Shown here in pieces: positions 7,432-14,991 of a stretch of DNA of 19,260 bases. Each line of letters starts with the position of its first letter. Position 1 is the stretch's first letter. Below the pieces are notes generated by a model. The model was not told the DNA's origin. It ran no database searches and worked only from the letters and a program-made list of their open reading frames with translations. The stretch lies in contig CAYLIK010000051.1 in assembly GCA_964383565.1 (NCBI GenBank), positions 1-19,260 of the forward strand. Reading direction: 5' to 3'. A program made the position numbers and the translations under genes. This DNA is from CANJQJ01 sp964383565 (GTDB lineage: Bacteria > Pseudomonadota > Alphaproteobacteria > Sphingomonadales > Sphingomonadaceae).

Positions 7432-7989
7432 ATGATGATATCCTATCCAGAGCGCCCGCTCAGTCTGCTCTTCCGCCGAACGGCCAGCCCTTCGAACGTG
7501 CGACTGGGTGAACGGATCGATATCGCCCTGCCGAAGCTGAATCCCGAGACCGGCCAGCCGCTCGCTCTCCTGCCTTGCCCGTTTTCGACTGTCCTGTTTG
7601 GCGAAGAATGCGACTTGCGCCGGGATCAAACCGGATCGGTCTTACTGGCGGGCACCCAATATATCGTGAAACCGGGCGACGGCGCGATCCTCGTCATGAT
7701 GCTGGTACGGCGACGCGCCGACTTCTCCCACCAAGCCTTCCGCGACCGCTGGCTGAATGGCCATGCGCGCTTCGGCCTGCAGACCGCCGCCAGCGGCTAT
7801 CGCCAGCTCCATTCAGGCGAGGAACCCGCGCCCGACGGCTTCGATGGTGCCGGTCTCGTATTCTTCCGCGATCTCGACCACGTTGCCAACGCCCGCGCCG
7901 CACCCGAAATCGCGCGCGAGGCCACACGCGATGAGATGCAATTCATCGATCACAGCCGCTCGATGCTGGCGATGTTCCGTTTCGATTGA
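7432..7989 (+). CDS. EthD-domain protein, 185 aa
   Basis: Residues about 86-178 match the EthD dimeric alpha+beta-barrel pattern: a strand ILVMMLVRR, then FSHQAFRDRWLNGHARF with the family's W..x..H spacing, then a second strand GLVFFRD and a C-terminal FIDHSRSMLAMF. EthD proteins accompany P450 and other oxidative degradation genes (first seen in the ethyl tert-butyl ether cluster); their biochemical role is mostly unproven. The first 85 residues are not a recognisable domain and may be a diverged first half of a duplicated barrel. ATG 7432 follows AGGGGG by 8 nt; ATG 7435 is also possible. The gene is divergent from the flavin reductase and its stop lies two bases from the end of the convergent P450 gene. 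Cytoplasmic; function unknown. Confidence 0.8.
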   Translation: MMISYPERPLSLLFRRTASPSNVRLGERIDIALPKLNPETGQPLALLPCPFSTVLFGEECDLRRDQTGSVLLAGTQYIVKPGDGAILVMMLVRRRADFSHQAFRDRWLNGHARFGLQTAASGYRQLHSGEEPAPDGFDGAGLVFFRDLDHVANARAAPEIAREATRDEMQFIDHSRSMLAMFRFD

Positions 7990-7991
7990 AG

Positions 7992-9227
7992 CTAGACCGG
8001 CTTGAGCCGGGGCGCGCTAAGCGTCGGCCAAGGCGGCACAGGCTCGCTGCGCGGCTTGGCCGGCATGAAGCGCAACGGCATCCGCGCATGGCCGTTCACG
8101 AGCGGAATGCTGGCGTAACGCTCCGCCCCCTCCAGATCGACGACGAAGTCCGGCATCCGCTCCAATATCTCGCCAAGAAAGATGCGCAGGTCCGCCCGCG
8201 CCAGATTCTGCCCCAGACAGGCATGCGCGCCCCAGCCGAACGCGAGATGCGGCCGTTTCGGGCGATCGAGATCGAACTGCTCGGCATTCTGGAACACGCC
8301 CTCGTCCCGGTTCGCTGAATTGAGCGCACACATGATGCGCTGCCCCGGATCGAACCTTGTATCGCCCACCTCGACCGATGCCGTCACCGTGCGCGCAACC
8401 CCGGTACTGGGCGAATAGAGCCGCAATAACTCCTCGACGGCGGTGGCAATAAGGGCGGGCTGTTCGATCAGCCGCCGCCTGTCATCGGGATGTTCGGTCA
8501 GGTGACGCAAGGCATGCCCGATCGCGGCGATCGTCGTATCAGTGCCGCCGAACAGCAGCATCATCGACAGTTCACAGACCATCGCCGTTGGCAGGTCCGC
8601 CGCCAGCGCCGCGACCAAGCCGTCGGGATCGTAGGACCGGCCCTCCACGCTGGTCCGCAGGTCGTTCGCCAGCCAGCGCAATCCCTCGATCGATCCGCTC
8701 GACTTGGCGACCGCCTCGTGCAGCACCCGCCCATAATCTTGCCAGCGATCCAGCGGCAGGCCGAGAATGTCGAGGATCAGCAGCGACGGCATCGGTCGGG
8801 CGAGATCGTCGACGACATCGCATTCGCCCCGCGCGATCAGCGTATCGATCAGCCAGCTCGAAATCTGGGCGATGCGCGGCGCGGCGGCTTCCACGGCGGC
8901 GATCGTGAACCAGGGCTGGAGCAGCGCGCGGAGCGCCTTCGCCTCGGCGCCATCCATCTCGATCATGCCGATCCGCATGCCGTTGGGCGGGATCGCCACC
9001 CCGCCGCCGAGCCGGCCATTATCGGGGAACCGTCCCGACGACAGCCGCGCGTCATCGCGCAACGCCGTCCGGCAATCGGCGTAGCGGGTCAGAATCGAAA
9101 AGCCGCCATGCGCATCTGAATGCAGCACCGGGCAATGTGCGCGGGCATCCCGGTACAGCGTCAGATGGTCGCGCGCGAATTCAGCGCTATGATGGTCGAT
9201 ATGCCGGGAAGGATCGTCGGGTTTCAC
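7992..9227 (-). CDS. Cytochrome P450, 411 aa (first of two)
   Basis: Soluble bacterial class I P450. The haem-ligand segment FGWGAHACLG gives Cys337; the I-helix oxygen-activation segment is FGGTDTT at 226-232; the K-helix ExxR is Glu266-Arg269. There is no membrane anchor, so it needs a ferredoxin and reductase, neither of which is in this window. I chose GTG 9227 because it gives a normal length and begins just before the first recognisable P450 segment. Upstream in-frame codons run through the terminator and the end of the TonB receptor gene. The ribosome-binding site is weak. The start is only 11 bp past the T-tract of the receptor's terminator, so expression may rely on read-through or on a promoter I cannot see. 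Likely role: hydroxylation or epoxidation of the imported substrate; substrate unknown. Confidence 0.93.
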   Translation of the reverse strand: MKPDDPSRHIDHHSAEFARDHLTLYRDARAHCPVLHSDAHGGFSILTRYADCRTALRDDARLSSGRFPDNGRLGGGVAIPPNGMRIGMIEMDGAEAKALRALLQPWFTIAAVEAAAPRIAQISSWLIDTLIARGECDVVDDLARPMPSLLILDILGLPLDRWQDYGRVLHEAVAKSSGSIEGLRWLANDLRTSVEGRSYDPDGLVAALAADLPTAMVCELSMMLLFGGTDTTIAAIGHALRHLTEHPDDRRRLIEQPALIATAVEELLRLYSPSTGVARTVTASVEVGDTRFDPGQRIMCALNSANRDEGVFQNAEQFDLDRPKRPHLAFGWGAHACLGQNLARADLRIFLGEILERMPDFVVDLEGAERYASIPLVNGHARMPLRFMPAKPRSEPVPPWPTLSAPRLKPV

Positions 9228-9237
9228 GCGTCCGGCC

Positions 9238-9270
9238 AAAAAAAAGGGGCGGGAGCCGAAGCCCCCGCCC
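9238..9270 (-). terminator. Rho-independent terminator after the TonB-dependent receptor
   Basis: A GC-rich 10-bp stem (9247-9256 paired with 9261-9270, one mismatch) closes a 4-nt loop, TTCG on the minus strand. It is followed on the minus strand by eight T residues (9245-9238). It begins 10 bp past the receptor stop and ends 11 bp before the P450 start, so it sits inside the receptor-P450 gap and could attenuate P450 expression. Confidence 0.88.
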
Positions 9271-9279
9271 TGCTCTTGC

Positions 9280-11427
9280 TCAGAACTTGTAGCCCAGCCG
9301 GACGCCATAGAGCGCCGGTTCGTCGGCCGCACGTCGATCCGCCTGACCCGCCGCCGAGACGTTGCGGAAGCGCAGCTCGTCGGTGATGTTCCGTCCCCAG
9401 ACCGCGATCGACATCCGCTCGCCCGGCAGGTTCCAGGTCAGGCTGGCGTTCAGGATGACGTGCGACGGCTCCTTGATGCGGTTGTCCACCGTCCAGTAGA
9501 ATTTGGACGCATAATAGACGTTGAAGGATGGCTGGATCGAACCGCCATTGCCCATCTCGAATTTGTAATCAGCCGCGAAATTTGCCGTCCAGTCGGGCGA
9601 GCGCACGTTGCGCTTGCCTGTCACATTCACGATTGCCGAGGCATTGCGCCCGTCGCCGCCCGGCACCGGCAGGAACACCTGCGCATTCGGGAAGCTGTCG
9701 AACTCCGCGTTGAGATAGGACAGGCCGAGGCTCAGGTTGAGCTTGGAGACCGGCGAATAGGACACGTCGAGATCGAAGCCTTTTGACACCACCTTGGCGG
9801 CGTTGCGCAGTTCGATCAGGTTCGTGGCTGGGTTGAGCGCCTGAACCTGAAGATCCTTGGTCGTGTAGTAGAAGGCCGCGCCGTTGATCGTGAAGCCACG
9901 CGACGGGCTGAACTTCGCGCCCACTTCGAACGCATCCACATTCTCGGGATCGATCGGCACGGGCGACAGCGCGTTTGCGTTGAACGCGCCGCTCTTGAAG
10001 CCCTTCGAGAAGCTTCCATAGACCATGATCTGCTCGGTCGGCTTGTAGGCGATCACCGCGCGCGGCGTGAAGGCATCCCAATTGGCCTTCACATTATCCA
10101 GCCGGGTGATGCCGTTGAGCGAGCCGGTGATGTCTTTCTTCTCGTAACTGTAACGCAGGCCAGCGGTCAGTTCGAGCTGGCCGAGCTTCAGCGTGCCGTC
10201 CGCAAATGCCGCATAGGCATCGGTGATCTGGTGCACCGCGATCGTCGTCAGCCCCGCTGCCGACCGAACGAACAGGGGATCGAGCCTGCCGTCCTGCTTC
10301 ATGTAAAAGCCGCCGATCACCCAGTTGAACGTATCGCTGCTAGCTGAATTCAGCAGCACTTCCTGCGTAAAGCTCTCGCCCACGTCATTATTGTCGATCT
10401 TCGACAGCCGCGCCGGCGTGGTGTCGGAATCATAGTTGATCGAATGGTTCTCGTAATGACGATAGGCGGTGGTCGAAGTCAGGCTCACCCCCCCCAGATC
10501 CCAGTCGATCTTGCCGGACACGCCCTGCTGGGAGACGCGATAACCAATCTGCTCGTTACCGATATAATCATACGGGTCGGTCGGCAGCAGGCCGCCGGGC
10601 ACATAGCCCTGATAGCCGTTGATCGGCTGAAGGATGATCGGGCTGGGATCGTCGATGTTCATCGCATCGGCGGAAATGGTGATGTCGAGGCTGTCGCTCG
10701 CGCGCAACAACACGGTGCCGCGCACCGTCCACTTTTCGGAATCGCCGATCTTGCTGCCCAGGCCGTTGGCGGGGTTCTTGTTGTTGAACCAGCCGTCATG
10801 CCGATTGATGTTGCCCGCGACCGAGACCGCGATCGAATCCGTGATCGGCCCCGTGACGAAACCGCTGGCGGCAACGGCATTCAGATTGCCGTAACCCAGG
10901 TTGAACGACATGTGCGGATCGAATTGCGGCTGCTTGGTCGTGATGATGATCGCGCCGGTATTGGCATTGCGGCCAAACAGGGTTCCCTGCGGCCCTTTCA
11001 GCACCTGAATCGATTCGACATTGGCAAGCTGGTAAAGCTGGCCGTTGACCGTCGGCATATACACGCCGTCGATATAAAAGGCCGCTGACCCCGGCTCGCC
11101 GATGTTGGTTACGGTCGATCCCACGCCACGGATGAAGGGCTGCACATAGCCGCCGCTTTCCGTGATCGTCATGCCGGTGATCGATTGGGCGATATCGTGC
11201 GTCGAAGTGACGCCCTGGCCGGTCAGTTCGTCGCCGGAGAGCGCGGTCACTGAGACCGGCACGTCCTGCAGGCGCTGTTCGCGGCGCTGCGCGGTGACGA
11301 TGATGTCGCCTGCGCCGTCGTCGGCAGCTGCCTGCGGCGCGGCGGCGTCCTGCGCTAGAGCGGGCGTCGCGGCGAAAAGCGCGCCTGCGGCAACCGACAT
11401 CGTAAGCATGAGCTTGGTGGTGGTCAT
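9280..11427 (-). CDS. TonB-dependent outer-membrane receptor, 715 aa
   Basis: Energy-coupled outer-membrane transporter. A signal peptide ends near residue 25 (ATPALA before QD). A TonB box-like segment follows (DIIVTAQRR, 41-49), then the plug domain (VPVSVTALSGDEL, FIRGVGS near 98-104, VLKGPQGTLFGRN near 142-154), and the rest is a 22-strand barrel ending in the expected aromatic residue (YKF). This architecture is common in sphingomonads, where such receptors import hydrophobic or aromatic compounds rather than only siderophores. The start is ATG 11427, with AGGAG 9 nt upstream; a TTG three codons earlier is less likely. The upstream 183 bp hold a double operator motif. An intrinsic terminator follows the stop. 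Next to an MFS transporter and P450s, a role in substrate uptake is the natural reading; the ligand is unknown. Confidence 0.94.
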   Translation of the reverse strand: MTTTKLMLTMSVAAGALFAATPALAQDAAAPQAAADDGAGDIIVTAQRREQRLQDVPVSVTALSGDELTGQGVTSTHDIAQSITGMTITESGGYVQPFIRGVGSTVTNIGEPGSAAFYIDGVYMPTVNGQLYQLANVESIQVLKGPQGTLFGRNANTGAIIITTKQPQFDPHMSFNLGYGNLNAVAASGFVTGPITDSIAVSVAGNINRHDGWFNNKNPANGLGSKIGDSEKWTVRGTVLLRASDSLDITISADAMNIDDPSPIILQPINGYQGYVPGGLLPTDPYDYIGNEQIGYRVSQQGVSGKIDWDLGGVSLTSTTAYRHYENHSINYDSDTTPARLSKIDNNDVGESFTQEVLLNSASSDTFNWVIGGFYMKQDGRLDPLFVRSAAGLTTIAVHQITDAYAAFADGTLKLGQLELTAGLRYSYEKKDITGSLNGITRLDNVKANWDAFTPRAVIAYKPTEQIMVYGSFSKGFKSGAFNANALSPVPIDPENVDAFEVGAKFSPSRGFTINGAAFYYTTKDLQVQALNPATNLIELRNAAKVVSKGFDLDVSYSPVSKLNLSLGLSYLNAEFDSFPNAQVFLPVPGGDGRNASAIVNVTGKRNVRSPDWTANFAADYKFEMGNGGSIQPSFNVYYASKFYWTVDNRIKEPSHVILNASLTWNLPGERMSIAVWGRNITDELRFRNVSAAGQADRRAADEPALYGVRLGYKF

Positions 11428-11514
11428 TTCAGACAACTCCTTCCCTTGGGACGACGGCCGGTTTCTGACCCGTGGCCGTATCGTTGCGACGCCTCGACTG
11501 GGCGCCTGTCATAT

Positions 11515-11557
11515 AAACCTATCAGTGATTTGTTGCGTGTCAATCGCTATTAGGTTT
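11515..11557. promoter_or_regulatory. Inverted-repeat double operator (sites 4 and 4b) upstream of the TonB receptor
   Basis: Two 16-bp arms (11515-11530 and 11542-11557) are inverted copies with 13 of 16 matches, separated by 11 bp. Each arm begins a copy of the 17-bp motif: CTATCAGTGATTTGTTG at 11519-11535 on the plus strand and CTAATAGCGATTGACAC at 11553-11537 on the minus strand. A TTGACA that could serve as a -35 box lies inside the repeat on the minus strand. It is 92 bp upstream of the receptor start. The stem is AT-rich and lacks a good T-tract, so operator is a better reading than terminator. Confidence 0.55.
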
Positions 11558-11610
11558 TTTCCACATATGATGCGGATTCGACACACTACGTCATTGTATG
11601 GTGAAAGTTA

Positions 11611-12960
11611 TCAAGAAGCCGAAACGGCCAGCATTCGGGCATGATAAGCGCGGCGCGCGAGCAGAGCGGTCGGCACGATGATCGACACCATCGCGATCTG
11701 CACGATCACGACCGCATGGGCGAGCGCCAGCCCGCCGCTCAGATTGTCGCTTAGGATGCCGACGGCGGCCGGGCCAAGGCCCAGGCCGGTAAGCGTATAG
11801 ATCATCATGTTGAAGGACGCCGCGATGCCCCGAAAACGCGCGGGCGTCAGCATCTGTATGCCCACGTAAAGCGCGGGCAAGGTGAAGGTGGATTCGAACA
11901 TGAAGATGCAGAAGAAGATCGTCGCAATCGTGCGATTGGGCGCATAGCCGACCGCCGCCGCCGTTATCATCGCCACGACACAGCCGCCCGCCATGATCAG
12001 CATCGGCGCGCCAGCAACACCCTTTTGCCGCATCCAGTCAAGCACATAGCCGCCCGCGATCGTGCCGAGCGGGCCGGCGATCACGCCGATGATGCCGATC
12101 AGCTTGCCAGCGTCCGCCGCTTCCATCGCGTGCAGTCGAACGAACAGGCTGGAAGACCAGCTGGTCACTGCATAGCCCGTCACGGAGTTGAGCGCGCCGA
12201 TCAGCAGGAACGGCGCATAGCTTCCGATATTGGCCCACATATAGCCAAGACCCGCGCGCAGGGCCGTGAATGCCGATCCGGTACCGCCATGATGGGCCGG
12301 GCGCGGCGGCTCGCGCACGAACAGCAGCATGACGAGCACCGGGGCCGCCAGTGCCCCGGCGAGGAGGAATATGCCTTCCCACGGCAGGAACGACGCGCCT
12401 AACAGCGTGAGGCCGCCGCTTGCCTGAAAGCCTGCCAGCACCGCGCCCCCGCCCAGGAAGGCAAGGCCGTAGCCGAAATTGGCGCCCAGGCCGAAGATCG
12501 CCGTCCCGCGCGCAAGATTAGCCGGCGCGAAATAGCTGGTGAGTAGCGACATGCCCGCCGGGATCAGGCAAGCCTCCCCCATGCCGACGAAGATGCGCGT
12601 CAGGAACAGCGTCTCGAACGATGTCGTGAACGCGGCGGCCATCGTCGCCAGGCTCCAGAAGGCTAGCCCCGCCATGATGAGGTTGCGCCGGTTGGTCGCA
12701 TCCGACAGCGCCCCCAGCGGCACCGCGAATCCGCAATAGAGGATCGCGAAACCCGTGCCCTGCAACAGCCCGAGCTGCGTGTCGGTAAGGTGCATCGCCA
12801 CGCGCACCGGCTCTGTCACCAGCACCATCACGAAGCGGTCGATGATCGCGATCGTATGGGCAAAACCCAGCACGGCCGCGACATACCATTTATATTGGCC
12901 GGTCTCGTAGTCAGCCTGGGAAATGGACGTTCCCGAAGACGATGCAGCCGACGCCTGCAT
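11611..12960 (-). CDS. Major facilitator superfamily transporter, 449 aa
   Basis: Inner-membrane transporter with about twelve hydrophobic segments. It carries the MFS loop 2-3 signature near residues 82-91 (GALSDATNRR) and a likely TM4 arginine in RIFVGMGEAC. The overall character is that of the spinster-like MFS proteins common in sphingomonad catabolic clusters, which move organic acids or hydrophobic compounds. ATG 12960 immediately follows the stop of the LEH-like gene (TGA then ATG with no gap), so the two are cotranscribed and probably coupled. The TonB receptor gene follows after 183 bp with its own operator motifs. Direction (uptake of the substrate or export of a product) cannot be read from sequence; pairing with a TonB receptor suggests uptake. 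Confidence 0.92.
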   Translation of the reverse strand: MQASAASSSGTSISQADYETGQYKWYVAAVLGFAHTIAIIDRFVMVLVTEPVRVAMHLTDTQLGLLQGTGFAILYCGFAVPLGALSDATNRRNLIMAGLAFWSLATMAAAFTTSFETLFLTRIFVGMGEACLIPAGMSLLTSYFAPANLARGTAIFGLGANFGYGLAFLGGGAVLAGFQASGGLTLLGASFLPWEGIFLLAGALAAPVLVMLLFVREPPRPAHHGGTGSAFTALRAGLGYMWANIGSYAPFLLIGALNSVTGYAVTSWSSSLFVRLHAMEAADAGKLIGIIGVIAGPLGTIAGGYVLDWMRQKGVAGAPMLIMAGGCVVAMITAAAVGYAPNRTIATIFFCIFMFESTFTLPALYVGIQMLTPARFRGIAASFNMMIYTLTGLGLGPAAVGILSDNLSGGLALAHAVVIVQIAMVSIIVPTALLARRAYHARMLAVSAS

Positions 12961-13320
12961 TCACTGGGCCTCCGGCTTCATCGCGCCCATGTCGAAATAA
13001 TCGCGCCAGTGGGTGATCTTGCCGTCCGCGATCTCGAACGCGCCCATCACCGGCACATTGATGCGATCCTCGCCGCGCGTGAACTTGTCGAGGCGCTCGG
13101 TCAGCACGACGTTGCCGCGCGTGGCGATGTTCAGAACGATCCACTCGCAGCTGTCGACTGGCCAGCGATCGAAGCCCGCCTTCACCTTTGCGATGCCCGT
13201 GACCGGCTTCATCGGAATATTGTGATAGACGATGTCGTCCGCCATCAGCGCATAGACGCGATCATAATCGAGTTCATTCCATGCCGCGACGAAGGCAAGC
13301 ACCGTTTCTTCCGCGTTCAC
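12961..13320 (-). CDS. Limonene-1,2-epoxide-hydrolase-like enzyme (NTF2 fold), 119 aa
   Basis: The active-site set of Rhodococcus limonene-1,2-epoxide hydrolase (Tyr53, Asn55, Arg99, Asp101, Asp132) is present in order as Tyr32-x-Asn34, Arg76-x-Asp78 in TERLD, and Asp107 in WRDYFD. Spacings are the same or two residues shorter. These residues activate water for one-step epoxide opening to a diol, so epoxide hydrolysis is a strong prediction, though some family members are isomerases or of unknown function. The start is GTG 13320, with GGGAGAG a few bases upstream; in-frame extension to 13410 would cross the operator motif and has only a TTG start. It is the first gene of the operon with the MFS transporter, and divergent from an NTF2-like gene across 118 bp. 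Two nearby P450s could supply the epoxide. Confidence 0.85.
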   Translation of the reverse strand: MNAEETVLAFVAAWNELDYDRVYALMADDIVYHNIPMKPVTGIAKVKAGFDRWPVDSCEWIVLNIATRGNVVLTERLDKFTRGEDRINVPVMGAFEIADGKITHWRDYFDMGAMKPEAQ

Positions 13321-13363
13321 GCCACTCTCCCGAGCCTGACGCGCCTTGACGACGCTTGTTTTT

Positions 13364-13380
13364 CTAACAGTGATTGGTAC
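13364..13380 (+). promoter_or_regulatory. Putative operator, site 5 (best consensus; LEH-like / NTF2-like divergent promoter)
   Basis: CTAACAGTGATTGGTAC, the most symmetrical copy: half-sites TAACA and TGGTA around GTGAT. It is 44 bp upstream of the LEH-like start and 58 bp upstream of the NTF2-like start, in the middle of the divergent gap. Confidence 0.6.
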
Positions 13381-13438
13381 TTTATCCGACGAACATGTCC
13401 GCGCGGTCAAGCGCTAAAGAGATCAGGAGAGAAACCGC

Positions 13439-13978
13439 ATGGCCCAACCGTCCGCCGAAGCCCTTCAGATATTGCTCGACAAGCAGGCGGTGACCGAGGT
13501 GCTACTCGGCTATTGCCGCGCGATCGACCGGCTCGACGCCGATCTGATGCGCAAGGTTTACTGGCCCGAGGCGATCGACGACCACGCCGTGTTCAAGGGC
13601 AGTGTCGAGGAGTTCATCGCCTACAGCTTCCCCTTCATGGAAGGCGTGGTGAGCCAGCACCGCATCACCAACATCTGGGTTGATATCATCGGGCCGGAGA
13701 GCGCCTTTTCCGAATGCTATTTCTCCGGCTTCCACGACTTCCCGGCCGAGGGCGGCGGGCGGCTGGAGCGCATCGTCGGCGGCCGCTACCTCGACCGCCA
13801 CGAGAAACGCGGCGACGAATGGCGGATCATTGAACGCACGCTGGTCCTCGACTGGTATCACGAACGCGCCGGCAACTCGGTCTGGGACAGCGGCCGCTAC
13901 GCCAACCTCCCCAACCGCGGCGCCCCCAAGCCCGACGACGCGCTCTATCGGCTACATCCGTGGGGGACGGCGGTTTAG
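13439..13978 (+). CDS. NTF2-like/SnoaL-family protein, possible dehydratase, 179 aa
   Basis: Cone-shaped NTF2-like fold of the SnoaL_4 type: an N-terminal helix ending in GYCRAID (24-30), the strand SQHRITNIWVDI (72-83), and the C-terminal strand WRIIERTLVLDWY (128-140). Aligned to my recollection of clostridial BaiE, the 7-alpha-dehydratase of bile acids, Tyr25, Asp30 and His74 match its Tyr30, Asp35 and His83, while its Arg146 is Leu137 here. A dehydratase or isomerase role on a ring hydroxyl is therefore plausible but not shown. ATG 13439 has AGGAGAG about 8 nt upstream. The gene is divergent from the LEH-like operon with operator site 5 between them and stands alone downstream. Cytoplasmic, no signal peptide. 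Confidence 0.83.
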   Translation: MAQPSAEALQILLDKQAVTEVLLGYCRAIDRLDADLMRKVYWPEAIDDHAVFKGSVEEFIAYSFPFMEGVVSQHRITNIWVDIIGPESAFSECYFSGFHDFPAEGGGRLERIVGGRYLDRHEKRGDEWRIIERTLVLDWYHERAGNSVWDSGRYANLPNRGAPKPDDALYRLHPWGTAV

Positions 13979-14335
13979 CTCCCACTGGGTGTCCCCGCTC
14001 AGTTCGTCATGCTGAACTCGTTTCAGCATCCACCATGCCACTTGCCGCAGCGCTCGCTGGACTGCGCATGCCGACGAACCTCCCTTGAGCGAGATCGAAG
14101 AGTCAGCGCGGACGGAAAGCGTTTTCCTACAGCCATAACTTCATGCCATGCCCTTAACGGGCTCTTTGAAATCGCCGGAAAACCGCCATTTTATGGTTCT
14201 GCCTTATGCGGTATGCGCGATGATTGTGAAGTTACGACTGGCGGACCAGCCAAGTCATTGGAAAGTCGTGCCTTTAGTGCAGTCTAATCTTCAGAGGATC
14301 GCCCAAAACGTACAATTTCCAACCGACCAGGCAGC
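13979..14335. other. 357-bp gap between convergent genes, with repeat remnants
   Basis: No credible gene: the frames open here have uncharacteristic composition and no ribosome-binding site. Two repeat-like pieces are visible. A hairpin is at 14009-14029 (see its own entry). At 14177-14196 is a stretch with about 16 of 20 matches to part of the 141-bp palindrome at 4393-4533 (GGAAAA-CGCCATTT core), perhaps a decayed copy. GC is lower than in the flanking genes. The rest shows nothing I recognise. Confidence 0.5.
14009..14029. repeat. Short sphingomonad-type hairpin repeat
   Basis: ATGCTGAA and TTCAGCAT (8-bp perfect arms) flank the loop CTCGT. It lies 30 bp past the stop of the NTF2-like gene. 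From memory this hairpin is a frequent intergenic element in Sphingomonadaceae. It lacks a T-tract, so a terminator role is uncertain. Confidence 0.6.
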
Positions 14336-14941
14336 CTAACCCGCCAGATGCGTCTGACTCGGCGTCAGCTTCCGCTCCGGACTGTCGATCGGACACTCGC
14401 GAGTGACAAGATCATAAGCGAAGATCAGCTTCGTCCAACCACTGAGGATCGTCGCGACGAATCCCAATTCCAATATCTCCGCGTCCGAAAAATGCTCCGA
14501 GAGCCGCGCATACAGTTCCGGCGAAAGCTGCGGATCGGCATTGGCGATCGCGAACATCTCGCCGAGCGCGAGCACGGCCTGCTCCTTCGACGTGAACAGC
14601 GGGCTGTTCGCATCCGCCATCGAATCGATCTGCGCCTGCGTGTACCCGTCGGCCAGGGCGCTCGGCACATTATGCGCGTTGCACACGAAGCAGCCGTTGG
14701 TCAGCGACAGCTTCAGCCGCAGCAGATGCTTCCATTTGGGATCGACGACCATCGCCGGATCGCCATTGGAGAAGATCGCGCCGTAGAAATTCTGCTGATA
14801 CCAGCGGTAAAGCGCCGGGTGATTGCCGAATACCTCAAGCCGATCCCCATCGCCCGCCACGGATATGCTCGACTCGCGCAGCTGGCGCAAATCCTCGGGC
14901 AGTTCATCGGGCGCGACCCGGCTCAGCAACGTATCAGGCAT
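14336..14941 (-). CDS. Carboxymuconolactone decarboxylase / AhpD-fold protein, 201 aa
   Basis: All-helical AhpD-like protein. The core is LTNGCFVCNAHN at about residues 80-91, giving Cys84, Cys87 and His90. In AhpD the motif is C-x2-C-x3-H; here the histidine is one residue closer and is followed by Asn, so redox activity cannot be assumed. Members of this superfamily act as peroxidases or decarboxylases, and many catabolic-cluster members have no known reaction. I chose ATG 14941, which lies 6 nt after AGGAGG (14948-14953); the ATG at 14947 abuts that site with no spacing. The gene is a single unit, divergent from the second P450 across 179 bp, with operator site 6 lying 50 bp upstream. Cytoplasmic. 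A house-keeping oxidative defence role for P450 by-products is possible. Confidence 0.82.
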   Translation of the reverse strand: MPDTLLSRVAPDELPEDLRQLRESSISVAGDGDRLEVFGNHPALYRWYQQNFYGAIFSNGDPAMVVDPKWKHLLRLKLSLTNGCFVCNAHNVPSALADGYTQAQIDSMADANSPLFTSKEQAVLALGEMFAIANADPQLSPELYARLSEHFSDAEILELGFVATILSGWTKLIFAYDLVTRECPIDSPERKLTPSQTHLAG

Positions 14942-14991
14942 GGGCATCCTCCTGCTGTTTCGATCAGGATAACGCTGGCCGCGCGAGTCTT

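Noticed and set aside
11515..11557. Inverted repeat as a terminator for the MFS gene
   Set aside because: The stem is AT-rich and mismatched, its loop is 11 nt, and the T-run is short. The arms match the motif found at other promoters, so operator fits better.
13439..13978. Naming the NTF2-like gene baiE or hsh2
   Set aside because: Three of four active-site residues match by eye, but the arginine does not, and the fold family is very broad; a gene symbol would overstate the evidence.
14009..14339. Two overlapping plus-strand open frames of 92 and 63 codons in the gap
   Set aside because: They begin inside the hairpin repeat or lack a ribosome-binding site, composition is unlike the flanking genes, and the translations match nothing I know.
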